Shown here piece by piece: positions 44,518-52,849 of a DNA stretch of 64,000 nt. How positions within the stretch are numbered: position 1 is the first letter of the stretch; every line of letters begins with the position of its first letter. Origin of the DNA: Sandarakinorhabdus sp. AAP62 (GTDB taxonomy: Bacteria > Pseudomonadota > Alphaproteobacteria > Sphingomonadales > Sphingomonadaceae); NCBI RefSeq assembly GCF_000331225.1, contig NZ_ANFY01000006.1:99813-163812 (forward strand), in the 5' to 3' direction. The position numbers and the translations under genes are program-made. The notes beneath the pieces were generated by a model that worked only from the letters and a program-made list of their open reading frames with translations, did not search any database and was not told where the DNA came from.

Positions 44518-45047
44518 GGCGGGCCCTTCGCCACCAGCGCCTGCGACAGCGCCAGATTGTGCCGCGCCGCCCGGTTCAGCGGATCGACCGCCAGCGCGCG
44601 GCCATAGGCGGCCTGGGCCTCGCCATGCGCGCCGGCCAGATCGAGCGCCACGCCCAGCCCGGTCCAGCCGCGCGCATCGCCGGGCCGCGACGATGTGTAG
44701 GCGGCAAAGGCCGTCCGCGCCGCTGCCGGGTCGCCCAGCGCCAGCGCCGCCCGCCCACGCGGCAGCCACAGACCGGCATCGCCCGGCAGCAGCTGCGCCG
44801 CACGCTCCAGTGCGATGGCGGCATCGCCGGGTTCGCCATCTTCCAGCAGCGCCTGACCCAGCCCGGCCCAGGCCTCGCCGCTGGTGGGCTGCGCCAGTGT
44901 CTGGTCCCGCCACAGCCGCGCGGCGGCCTGCCACTGGCCGGCGCGTGCCGCTGCCCGCGCCATCACGCCGGAAAGCGCGGGCCGTTCGGGCGCGGGTGCG
45001 GCAGCAACCAGCAGGACAGCACCCAAAGCCAGGACAAGACGCATCAT
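44514..45047 (-). CDS. tadD: TPR protein TadD
   Basis: The 177-residue protein has a signal segment (MMRLVLALGAVLLVAAAPAPE) and tetratricopeptide repeats (SGEAWAGLGQALLEDGEPGDA, then two further units). TadD is the small TPR lipoprotein-like partner of Tad secretion, thought to assist secretin assembly. No lipobox Cys is seen here. It overlaps the tadC stop by 4 nt and the next TadE-like start by 4 nt. Confidence 0.82.
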   Translation of the reverse strand: MMRLVLALGAVLLVAAAPAPERPALSGVMARAAARAGQWQAAARLWRDQTLAQPTSGEAWAGLGQALLEDGEPGDAAIALERAAQLLPGDAGLWLPRGRAALALGDPAAARTAFAAYTSSRPGDARGWTGLGVALDLAGAHGEAQAAYGRALAVDPLNRAARHNLALSQALVAKGPP

Positions 45048-45946
45048 GCCAGTCTCCGCAAGGCATCGATCAGTTGCAGGAACGCCGGCCCGGCCACGAT
45101 CAGCGCGGTCGAAGGCAGGATGAACATGATCATCGGCAGGGTGATGATCACCGGCAGGCGGGCGGCCGTCTCTTCCATCTTCATCTGGCGGGCGAGCCGG
45201 AAATCGGCCGTCATCGTGCGCAGCGCCCGGCCCAGCGGCGTGCCATAGCGCATGGTCTGCGACAGGGTGGAGGCGATGGTGCGCACCGAATCGAGCCGCA
45301 CCCGGTTGCCCATGTTGGTCAACCCCTGCAGCCGATCGGCCAGCAGCCGCATTTCCGAGACGGTGACGCCCAGTTCGGTGGCCAGTTCCGGGTGCACGCG
45401 CTTCAGCTCGCTGGCCACCCGTTCCAGCGCCAGTTCCAGGCCGATACCGGCCTCGCCGCACACCACCAGCAGATCCAGCGCATCGGGCAGGCCGCGATCA
45501 ATGGCGGCCCGGCGGGCAGCCGCGCGTTGATCGAGCACGGCATCGGGTCCTTTCAGGCCGGCGACCGCTGATCCCAGCAGCACCAGCAGCGCCGATGTGG
45601 CCGACGGCTGGCCGATCTGCACCCACAACGCCGCGACGCCAAGCAGCAGCCCGGCCAGCACCATCTTGAAACCGATATACCAATCCACCGCATCGGGCCG
45701 GGTGAAGCCGGCGGCATAGAGATTCTGGCGCAGCAGGCCGACTTCGCGGCTGCCGACCAGCGGGCTGTCGGCCAGCCAGTCGCCGATGCGGCGCAGTGGG
45801 CCGGGCTGCGCCGGGCCGGCATTGGCCGCTGGCACCAGCAGCGCCAGCCGTGACCGCAGCCGTGCCTGCCTGACCATGGCATCGCGCCACGACAGCCAGC
45901 CCAGCCCGAGCAGCAGCGGCAAGGTCAGGGCCAGCAGCACGCTCAT
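45044..45946 (-). CDS. tadC: Tad pilus inner-membrane protein TadC
   Basis: The 300-residue protein has an N-terminal TM helix, a GspF-type (T2SSF) cytoplasmic domain with GLPDALDLLVVCGEAGIGLELAL, and C-terminal TMs including LPVIITLPMIMFILPSTALIVAGPAF. It pairs with TadB to form the pilus platform. Overlaps tadB by 4 nt. Confidence 0.9.
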   Translation of the reverse strand: MSVLLALTLPLLLGLGWLSWRDAMVRQARLRSRLALLVPAANAGPAQPGPLRRIGDWLADSPLVGSREVGLLRQNLYAAGFTRPDAVDWYIGFKMVLAGLLLGVAALWVQIGQPSATSALLVLLGSAVAGLKGPDAVLDQRAAARRAAIDRGLPDALDLLVVCGEAGIGLELALERVASELKRVHPELATELGVTVSEMRLLADRLQGLTNMGNRVRLDSVRTIASTLSQTMRYGTPLGRALRTMTADFRLARQMKMEETAARLPVIITLPMIMFILPSTALIVAGPAFLQLIDALRRLA

Positions 45947-46866
45947 CCCAACGCCTTTCGGGTGATCAGCTTGATGATCACCAACCCGGTGGCCTGCACC
46001 AGCATGGCGATGCCCAGCAGCATGCGGCCGCTTTCAGTGGTGAACAGCTGCAGGATATAGTTGGGCGACACCACCATCATCAGCGCCGCGACGCCGGCCG
46101 GCAGCAGCGCCAACACCATCACCGTGGCACGGATTTCCGAGGTGAGGCTTTGCGCCTTCAGCCGCACGGCGCGGCGACGGCGGATGGTTTCGGCCAGATT
46201 GTCCAGCGTTTCCGCCAGGTTGCCGCCCGTCTGCCGCTGCAGTGCCACCGTAACCCCGAAGAAGCGATAATCCGCCAGCCGGCAGCGATCGGCCAGCCCG
46301 GCCAGCGCTTCATCGAAATCGACACCAAGCTGGATCTGATCGACGCAGCGGCCGAATTCGGGGCCTGATGGCGCCGGCACTTCGGCGCCCACCGCGCGCA
46401 TGCCCTCCACCACCGGCAGGCCGGCGCGCACGCAGCGGATGATGACACCAAGCGCCAGGCTGAACTGTTCTTCTACCTGTTGCAGGCCGGCATCGCGGCG
46501 CTGCGCCACCCACAGGCGCACGCCGCCGATGAAGGCAGCAGCCGCACCCAGGCCGGCCATCAGAGTCTGCAAGCCGAGCAACTGGCCAAGCACCAGCAGC
46601 ACCAGCGCCGCTGCGCCACTGCCGACCAGCAGCGCCGGCAGCGCGGCGATGCGTTCATCCACGCAGGCGCCGCGATCAAGGCCGAGCAGCGGATCGAGCA
46701 GACGGTGAAGGCCGGGCAGCGCCAGGCGGCGGGGTGGCGCCGCCACGGCATGCGCGGCACGCACCGGTTGATAGAGCGCCAACCGCGCCGCCAGCCGCTT
46801 GCGCCGCGCCGGCAGCAGATCCTGCACGGCCCGCAGATCGTCGCGCCAGGCGGAAGCCAGCGTCAT
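45943..46866 (-). CDS. tadB: Tad pilus inner-membrane protein TadB
   Basis: The 307-residue protein has hydrophobic segments around LPALLVGSGAAALVLLVLGQ, the GspF domain (FSLALGVIIRCVRAGLPVVEGM, QTGGNLAETLDNLAETIRRRR) and two C-terminal TMs. It forms the membrane platform with TadC and contacts the ATPase. The start at 46866 lies 1 bp after the cpaF stop; a longer upstream frame would lie inside cpaF and is rejected. Confidence 0.9.
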   Translation of the reverse strand: MTLASAWRDDLRAVQDLLPARRKRLAARLALYQPVRAAHAVAAPPRRLALPGLHRLLDPLLGLDRGACVDERIAALPALLVGSGAAALVLLVLGQLLGLQTLMAGLGAAAAFIGGVRLWVAQRRDAGLQQVEEQFSLALGVIIRCVRAGLPVVEGMRAVGAEVPAPSGPEFGRCVDQIQLGVDFDEALAGLADRCRLADYRFFGVTVALQRQTGGNLAETLDNLAETIRRRRAVRLKAQSLTSEIRATVMVLALLPAGVAALMMVVSPNYILQLFTTESGRMLLGIAMLVQATGLVIIKLITRKALG

Positions 46867-46867
46867 T

Positions 46868-48223
46868 TCAGGCCGCCCCCACGGCCGAAACGCTGTTGTA
46901 GAGCGTATCGAGCCCGAAATATTTGAGTCGCGGCAGGAAGGATGGGCGCGCACCAGTCGGCACGAACTGGCCGCGCAGCGTGCCATCACGGTTTTCGCCG
47001 TCATATTCGAAGCGGAACAGATCCTGCAACACCACCACATCGCCTTCGAGGCCGACGACTTCGGTGATCTGGGTGATGCGGCGCTTGCCATCGCGCATGC
47101 GCTGCACCTGCACGATGGCATCCAGCGCCGAAACGATCTGCTGGCGAATGGCAACCGCGGGCAGGCCCAGCGAGCCCATCAGCACCATATTCTCGATACG
47201 GGCCAGCGCATCGCGGCTGTTGTTGGCGTGGATGGTGGACATCGATCCATCGTGGCCGGTGTTCATCGCCTGCAGCATGTCAAAGGCTTCGGGCCCGCGC
47301 ACTTCGCCGATGATGATGCGATCGGGCCGCATGCGCAGCGCATTCTTCACCAGGTCGCGCTGCGAGATGGCGCCCTGCCCTTCGAGGTTGGCCGGACGGG
47401 TTTCCATGCGCACCACGTGCGGCTGCTGCAACTGCAGTTCGGCGGCATCCTCGATGGTGACCAGCCGTTCGGAAGGATCGGCAAAGCGGCTGAGCGCGTT
47501 GAGCAAGGTGGTCTTGCCCGAACCGGTGCCGCCGGAAATCACGATATTGAGCCGGCTGCGCGCCATCACTTCCAGCGCGCGCGACAAAGGCTCGGACATG
47601 GCGCCGAATTCCACCAGCTTCGCCAGATCGATGCGCTTTTTCGCGAACTTGCGGATGGACAGGCACGGGCCGTCGAGCGCCAGCGGCGGAATCACGATGT
47701 TGACGCGGCTGCCATCGAGGAGCCGCGCATCAAGCAGCGGGCTGCTTTCATCGACACGGCGGCCAATGGCGCTGGCGATGCGCTGCGCAATCGCCAGCAG
47801 ATGGGCGTTGTCGCGGAAGTGGATATCGGCCTTCTGCAGCCGGCCACCCACTTCAATGAAGGCGCAATCCGGCCCGTTGATCATGATGTCCGTCACACGG
47901 TCATCAACCAGCAGCGGCTCCAGCGGGCCGAGGCCGAGCATGTCGTGCACCAGCTCGTCGGCCAGCAAGGTCTGTTCACGGCCATTCAACTGCACGCGCT
48001 GATCGCCAGCCACCGCGCCCACCGCCTCGATGATGGCGCTGCGCAGGGCCTGGCTGTCCATGTTGGCGACGGCGACCGGATCGAGCCGGGCCAGGGCGGC
48101 AGAACGCACCATCGCGAATTGTTCGGCGCTGGCGCGGATGGCAACGGCCACCGGCTCGGCGGCAGCGGCAGCCGGTATCGGCGTGTCGGCAGCTGTCTGC
48201 GGCGTCTTGCGGCCAAAGCTCAT
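46868..48223 (-). CDS. cpaF: Tad pilus secretion ATPase CpaF/TadA
   Basis: The 451-residue ATPase shows Walker A GGTGSGKTT at 231-239, Asp-box TIEDAAELQL, Walker B-like RIIIGEVRGPEAFDML and His-box TGHDGSMSTIHANN. The N-terminal helical region precedes VTDIMINGPDCAFIEVGGRLQ. It powers assembly of Flp pili. The start MSFGRK at 48223 overlaps the cpaE stop by 4 nt. Alanine-rich low-complexity sequence fills residues 10-30. Confidence 0.94.
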   Translation of the reverse strand: MSFGRKTPQTAADTPIPAAAAAEPVAVAIRASAEQFAMVRSAALARLDPVAVANMDSQALRSAIIEAVGAVAGDQRVQLNGREQTLLADELVHDMLGLGPLEPLLVDDRVTDIMINGPDCAFIEVGGRLQKADIHFRDNAHLLAIAQRIASAIGRRVDESSPLLDARLLDGSRVNIVIPPLALDGPCLSIRKFAKKRIDLAKLVEFGAMSEPLSRALEVMARSRLNIVISGGTGSGKTTLLNALSRFADPSERLVTIEDAAELQLQQPHVVRMETRPANLEGQGAISQRDLVKNALRMRPDRIIIGEVRGPEAFDMLQAMNTGHDGSMSTIHANNSRDALARIENMVLMGSLGLPAVAIRQQIVSALDAIVQVQRMRDGKRRITQITEVVGLEGDVVVLQDLFRFEYDGENRDGTLRGQFVPTGARPSFLPRLKYFGLDTLYNSVSAVGAA

Positions 48224-49419
48224 GGCGCCAGCCCCAGCCAGCGCTTCCACGCCGGCACCGGCGCCGGCATCACGCCCTGCCCGGACAGTTCGCGCGCCAG
48301 CAGGGCAATACCGGCTTCGGCGCGCGGATCGCTGGCCCAGGCCGGCTGGCCCAGATTGACGGCCTGGCCAAACACCAGCGGCAGGAACGGCACCGCCACA
48401 TCGGGCGGGCGCTTCAGCGTGGTGGCAAGATCACCATCGGTCAGATCGCCCGGGCGGCCGGCCTTGTTGAGCACGAGGATCTGGCGCTGGCCGGCGGCGC
48501 TGGCCTGTTCCTGGCTGGCCGCGGTGTCGCGCGCGGCGAGCAGCGTGGCCTCGCTGACCAGCAAGTGCAGCGGCGCCGCATCGAGGAAGGCCGAGGCACG
48601 CGCCCGGGCCACCTGCGGCACATCGACAATCACATAATGATAGGCGCGCTGCAGCCGCCCGAGCAGGACCGCCATGGCTTCGGCGGTCACCATCGGCGCG
48701 CGTTCGGGCACGACTTCGCTGGCCATCAGATCAAGCCGGCCGGTGATGGCGACAGTGGCGCGTTCCAGGAACAGATCATCGATGCGGCCCGGCGCTTCCA
48801 GCGCGTCGGCAAGCCCGGCGTTGGGCTGTGCGCCCAGCAGCAACGGCTGCGCGCCACTGATCAGATCGAGATCGAGCAGCGCCACCCGGCGGCCGACCTT
48901 TTCGGCGAGATAATGCGCCAGATTGGCCGCAATGCTGCTGGCGCCGACGCCGCCGCGCGCGCCGGAAACGGCCACCAGCTTCCCCAGCCGCGGATCGCTG
49001 CCATCCAGCCTGCCGCCGGTCAGCCGGATGACCAGTTGTTCGAGCAGTTCCGAAGTGACCGGCTTGAACAGATAATCCGACACGCCCAGCCGCAACAGGC
49101 CGCGGAACAGGCTGACATCATTGGTCTCGCCGATCACCACCACCTGCAATTGCGGTTCCGACACTTCGGAAAGCGCCTGCACGGCATCGAGCACCCGATC
49201 GACGCCGGCGACATCGACGAACAGCAATGCCGGGGAGCGTTGCTGGCGCAGATCGGCCGTCGCGGTTGCGATGTTGCCGCGCCGCACGTCAAAGCCGGGC
49301 AACGCCAGATGCACCGCCACCCGCTTCAGCGCGGCTTCGGTATCGGCATCCTGCACATAGGCCAGCACGCCGGAAATGCGTTGGCTGCCGGCCGGACCAA
49401 TGGGGGCAAAGGCGTTCAT
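48220..49419 (-). CDS. cpaE: Tad pilus ParA-like protein CpaE/TadZ
   Basis: The 399-residue protein has an N-terminal receiver-like domain (VVVIGETNDVSLFRGLLRLG, VSDYLFKP) and a ParA/MinD-type ATPase fold with SGARGGVGASSIAANLAHYLA. The deviant Walker A lacks the usual lysines, which is typical of CpaE. TadZ/CpaE localises the secretion machinery to the pole. It overlaps both neighbours by 4 nt. Confidence 0.9.
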   Translation of the reverse strand: MNAFAPIGPAGSQRISGVLAYVQDADTEAALKRVAVHLALPGFDVRRGNIATATADLRQQRSPALLFVDVAGVDRVLDAVQALSEVSEPQLQVVVIGETNDVSLFRGLLRLGVSDYLFKPVTSELLEQLVIRLTGGRLDGSDPRLGKLVAVSGARGGVGASSIAANLAHYLAEKVGRRVALLDLDLISGAQPLLLGAQPNAGLADALEAPGRIDDLFLERATVAITGRLDLMASEVVPERAPMVTAEAMAVLLGRLQRAYHYVIVDVPQVARARASAFLDAAPLHLLVSEATLLAARDTAASQEQASAAGQRQILVLNKAGRPGDLTDGDLATTLKRPPDVAVPFLPLVFGQAVNLGQPAWASDPRAEAGIALLARELSGQGVMPAPVPAWKRWLGLAP

Positions 49420-49688
49420 TGCGGCGCTCCCCCGCCCTGGCGGGTATTTTCGCGAAGCAGATCCTTGCCCTTGTCATTCAGCAGCCGGGTAACGGCGGCG
49501 GCTTCCATCCGGCCACTGGCCGGGCTGGCGGGCGCTGGTTGCGCCAGGTCCTGCGGCCGCGCCATGGCCGCCAGATTGGCTGCATTGGCCTTGCCCCAGC
49601 GGCTGGGCGCTGGCGTTGATTGGGGGGGCTGCGCCAGCGCCGGTGCGGCGGCGATCAGCAACAGGGAAAGCCGGATCATCACGCTCAC
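49416..49688 (-). CDS. Short CpaD-like periplasmic pilus protein
   Basis: The 90-residue product starts at a GTG that overlaps the cpaC stop (GTGA) and ends overlapping cpaE by 4 nt. It has a signal peptide (IRLSLLLIAAAPALA) and then NAANLAAMARPQDLAQ and a short Arg/Asp/Lys-rich tail. The N-x-AAM-x-x-P-x-DL pattern matches the C-terminal part of CpaD, and it occupies the cpaD position between cpaC and cpaE, but the usual length is about 200 residues. It may be a minimal CpaD/RcpB retaining the secretin-associated end. ATG 49679 is an alternative start. Confidence 0.7.
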   Translation of the reverse strand: MSVMIRLSLLLIAAAPALAQPPQSTPAPSRWGKANAANLAAMARPQDLAQPAPASPASGRMEAAAVTRLLNDKGKDLLRENTRQGGGAPQ

Positions 49689-50995
49689 TCCAGGATGAAG
49701 CCGCTGGCGGGCTTGGTGGACCTGATCTTTCCGGCCAGTGCCGCGCCCATGCTGCTGGCCGCGTTGACACCATCGGTGGGCACGGCGAGCGCGCCGGGGC
49801 TGGCGGGGGTGACCAGATAGGGCGTCACGATGATCACCAGTTCGGTTTCCTGGCGCTGAAACCGCGTTGAACGGAACAGCGCGCCCAGCACCGGGATATC
49901 GCCCAGCAGGGGCACGGCGCGGCGGATGTTCGACGCGTTGGCGCGCACCAGGCCGGCAATGGCAAAGCTCTGCCCGCTGCCCAGTTCCACCGTGGTTTCC
50001 GCCCGCCGCACCGACAGGCCGGGCACGCGGATATTCTGGATCTCCACGCTGGCCGCGTCGTTCAGTTCGGACACTTCGGGCCGCACTTTCAGGCTGATGC
50101 GGCCATCGTCGAGCACGGTCGGCGTGAAATCCAGCGACACGCCGAAGCGCTTGAATTCGATCACCACGTTGTTCAGCTGCTGGTTCACCGGGATCGGGAA
50201 TTCGCCGCCCGACAGGAAACTTGCTGTTTCGCCCGATCGTGCGGTGAGATTGGGTTCCACCAGCACGGTGACCAGCCCATCTTCCTCCAGCGCGTCAACC
50301 ACCGCATTCATGTCGAGACTGTCGGTTCGCCGCGTCACCGCCAGCGAGGCACTGCCGCGCGGTGCGCGCAGGATCTCGCCGCCGGCGCCAACGATCTCGC
50401 GGCCCGTGGCAACGCCGAGCGAGAAGCCGCCGACGCGCCCGAACACATCGAAATTGAAGCCGATTTCCCGCGCCAGGCTGCGCGACACCTCGGCCACCCG
50501 CACCCGCAGATTGACCTGCGTGGGCATGCTCACCGTCAGCCGGTTGATGACGCCATCTGCCTTGCCGCCGGCCGCCGCCAGCGCCAGACTGGCCGCACGT
50601 TCGGCCGCAGCCGGGCTGGCAACTTCGCCGTCCAGCACGATCGCCGTGCCCGACAGGCCCACCCGGGCGCCGGGCACCATGGCCAGTTCCTCGGTCAGCC
50701 GGGCAACATCGGGCAGCACTTCCACCGCCAGATTGGCCAGCACGCTGCCGCCCGGCCCCATGGCGACCAGCGCCGTGCGGCCTGGCGCCTTGCCGAACAC
50801 GAAGGCGCGGGTGCGCACCGGCATCTGCACATCGGCCACCTCTGGCCGGGCGACGAGCGCGCTGGTGGCCGCCGCCGGCAGGGCGATGACTTCGCTCTGG
50901 CCAACAGTCAGGCGCAGCGATTGCACCGGCTGCTCCTGGCCAACCACCGGCGTGGCGGCCAGCAACAGGGCGGGGATGGCAAATCTGGCGTTCAT
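49685..50995 (-). CDS. cpaC: Tad pilus secretin CpaC/RcpA
   Basis: The 436-residue outer-membrane secretin has a signal peptide, a BON-like pilus-assembly domain (RLTVGQSEVIALP, ADVQMPVRTRAFVFGKAPGRT), and the secretin core VEPNLTARSGETASFLSGGEFPIP plus GLVRANASNIRRAVPLLGDIPVLGALFRS with VIIVTPYLV at the end. It forms the outer-membrane pore for Flp pili. Overlaps cpaB and the CpaD-like gene by 4 nt. Confidence 0.93.
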   Translation of the reverse strand: MNARFAIPALLLAATPVVGQEQPVQSLRLTVGQSEVIALPAAATSALVARPEVADVQMPVRTRAFVFGKAPGRTALVAMGPGGSVLANLAVEVLPDVARLTEELAMVPGARVGLSGTAIVLDGEVASPAAAERAASLALAAAGGKADGVINRLTVSMPTQVNLRVRVAEVSRSLAREIGFNFDVFGRVGGFSLGVATGREIVGAGGEILRAPRGSASLAVTRRTDSLDMNAVVDALEEDGLVTVLVEPNLTARSGETASFLSGGEFPIPVNQQLNNVVIEFKRFGVSLDFTPTVLDDGRISLKVRPEVSELNDAASVEIQNIRVPGLSVRRAETTVELGSGQSFAIAGLVRANASNIRRAVPLLGDIPVLGALFRSTRFQRQETELVIIVTPYLVTPASPGALAVPTDGVNAASSMGAALAGKIRSTKPASGFILE

Positions 50996-51915
50996 TTCAT
51001 ATCCCCATTCGAGCCGCGATAGATGCGGACGCTGTCGGGCCTGGCGGCAGAAGCCGCCGGCGCTGCGACAGGGGCCACCGGCGCGGCCGACAGGGCCTGG
51101 ACCGGGCGGGCGCGCACCCCGGCCAGCGACGGCGACACGCCGCCGGCCCACATCGCCGGGATCGGCGCTTCGGCCGTGGCCGCAGCGACGCCGCGCAGGG
51201 TGAGATGCAGGCGGCCCAGCGTGCCCGCCACCGTGACACGCTCGGCTTCGACCGGGGTGACTTCCAGCGTGACCGTGGCCGGCACGCCGGGCTTGGCCGG
51301 ATCGCTGCCAACGCCCAGCGGGCCGGGCGCCGCCGCGCCAGCCGGGGTCAGCCGCTGATCGGCCGACAGGATGCGCACGTTGGACAGGATGGTTTCCGAC
51401 AGCACACGCTGTGCCAGCGGCACCGCGTCGTCGCGCAATTCCTGGGTGAGGATGACATCGACCCGGTCTCCGGGCCAGATCAGCCCGCCAGCCGCGGTGG
51501 TGGCATCAACGGCAATGGCGATGGCGCGATTGCCGGGGGCAACCAGCGCCGACAGGAAGCCGCGCTCGCCGGGGCGGATGACGGCGGCGGCGTGAACCAG
51601 CTCGCCGGCGGCCAGCGCGCGGCGGGTGACGGAGCCAGCCAGCTGCTGCGCTTCGGCCGTGCCGGCAACGATGGCGCCGGGCGGTGGATCGCCCTGCGGC
51701 CAGGCCAGTTCCGCCAGGTCGCCTGGGCGGATCATGTGGCCCGGCGGCAGGCCGGCGGCGACCGTGACGATGGCCAGCGCTGGCGCAGCGACCGGCTGCA
51801 CCGGGGCCGCATCGACGCGGCGGGCCGACAGGGCAAATTGCACGCCGCCCGCGATCAGCACGGCCAGCAGCGTGATCACAGCCAGAAATCGCGGCCTTCT
51901 GAGCAATTGAGCCAT
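50992..51915 (-). CDS. cpaB: Tad pilus assembly protein CpaB/RcpC
   Basis: The 307-residue protein has a single N-terminal TM helix (PRFLAVITLLAVLIAGGVQFAL), an SAF/antifreeze-like domain (AGLPPGHMIRPGDLAEL), then GDRVDVILTQ and an Ala-rich C-terminal stretch. CpaB links the inner membrane with the secretin in the periplasm. ATG 51915, four bases after the cpaA stop, is preferred to a TTG at 51933. Confidence 0.9.
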   Translation of the reverse strand: MAQLLRRPRFLAVITLLAVLIAGGVQFALSARRVDAAPVQPVAAPALAIVTVAAGLPPGHMIRPGDLAELAWPQGDPPPGAIVAGTAEAQQLAGSVTRRALAAGELVHAAAVIRPGERGFLSALVAPGNRAIAIAVDATTAAGGLIWPGDRVDVILTQELRDDAVPLAQRVLSETILSNVRILSADQRLTPAGAAAPGPLGVGSDPAKPGVPATVTLEVTPVEAERVTVAGTLGRLHLTLRGVAAATAEAPIPAMWAGGVSPSLAGVRARPVQALSAAPVAPVAAPAASAARPDSVRIYRGSNGDMK

Positions 51916-51919
51916 GGCA

Positions 51920-52414
51920 TCACATCCCGGCAATCAGCCCGGCCACGATGGCCAGACCATAAGGAACCGAAGGGGCAAGGCGCAGCCGACGGCGTTCGGC
52001 CCGCAGCCAGCGCGGGGCATCGGGCTTCAGGGCCAGCCGCCCGCGCCGCACGCACCCGCGCAGCACCAGCAGCAGCAACGCGAGCCCGCCACCGGCCAGG
52101 GCCATGGCCATGAACAGTCGCGGCATGCCGGCCACTCCGGTGATCAGCCCGGCCGCTGCCAGCAACTTGGCGTCACCCCAGCCCCACAGGCCGATGACGG
52201 ACAGGCCGCCACCGATCAGGGCGCAGAAGCCGCCAGCCAGCAGCGCCGATTGCAGCGCGTCCGGGCCGCTGGATTGCTGGGCACCTGCGGCACCCAGCAA
52301 TCCGATGAGGGCGAGCGCGGCGACGCACCAATCCGGAATGATCCGATGGCGCAGATCCGCCGCGCACACGGCTGCCAGCGGCACCACGGCCAGCCAGGCC
52401 GTCCATGGCGCCAT
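51920..52414 (-). CDS. cpaA: Prepilin peptidase CpaA/TadV
   Basis: The 164-residue aspartic peptidase of the type IV prepilin-peptidase family has the two catalytic Asp residues in CAADLRHRIIPD (Asp20) and GWGDAKL (Asp81) and about six TM segments. It processes the Flp pilin and TadE-type pseudopilins; no methyltransferase domain is present, as normal for TadV. Lies 4 bp after flp. Confidence 0.92.
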   Translation of the reverse strand: MAPWTAWLAVVPLAAVCAADLRHRIIPDWCVAALALIGLLGAAGAQQSSGPDALQSALLAGGFCALIGGGLSVIGLWGWGDAKLLAAAGLITGVAGMPRLFMAMALAGGGLALLLLVLRGCVRRGRLALKPDAPRWLRAERRRLRLAPSVPYGLAIVAGLIAGM

Positions 52415-52418
52415 GGCC

Positions 52419-52613
52419 TTACTTCACGGCGTCCGGCGCGCCCTTCACCTTGCTGCCGACCGAGGTGATCGTGGACGACACGTCGGACGACAGCAGGTTC
52501 AGCGCCGCCACCACGCCCACGGCCACAAAGGCCAGCACCAGCGCATATTCCAGCGCCGTGGCGCCGCGGCGAGCACGATGGCCAAGGCTGCGAATATTCA
52601 GATATTTCATCAT
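52419..52613 (-). CDS. flp: Flp/Fap-type pilin
   Basis: The 64-residue prepilin has a positively charged leader ending RARRG (Gly17) followed by ATALEYALVLAFVAVGVVAA with Glu22 at +5 and Tyr at +6, the Flp motif. CpaA cleaves after Gly17 to give a 47-residue pilin. It is the first gene of the Tad locus. About 236 bp of non-coding DNA separates it from the SARP regulator, and this must hold its promoter, which I could not pinpoint. Confidence 0.95.
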   Translation of the reverse strand: MMKYLNIRSLGHRARRGATALEYALVLAFVAVGVVAALNLLSSDVSSTITSVGSKVKGAPDAVK

Positions 52614-52849
52614 CTTCCCGTCCTTCCGTATCCCGCCTCTTCAACCAACATGGCCAAAGCGATGCAGCGTGGCGGTGATCAGGGCCGTCCCGACGCGCGC
52701 CGTTGTTGCCCGGGGGCACTCAGTGGCGAGCGGGCGAAATTGCCTTGCATCTCAAGCGAGGTAACGGCCGCGACAGGCGGGCTTGAATCGGCGGCATGCC
52801 CGCCCTGGCCGCAACATGCTCCAGAAAGGATGCAACTGGGGCCAGGGCC

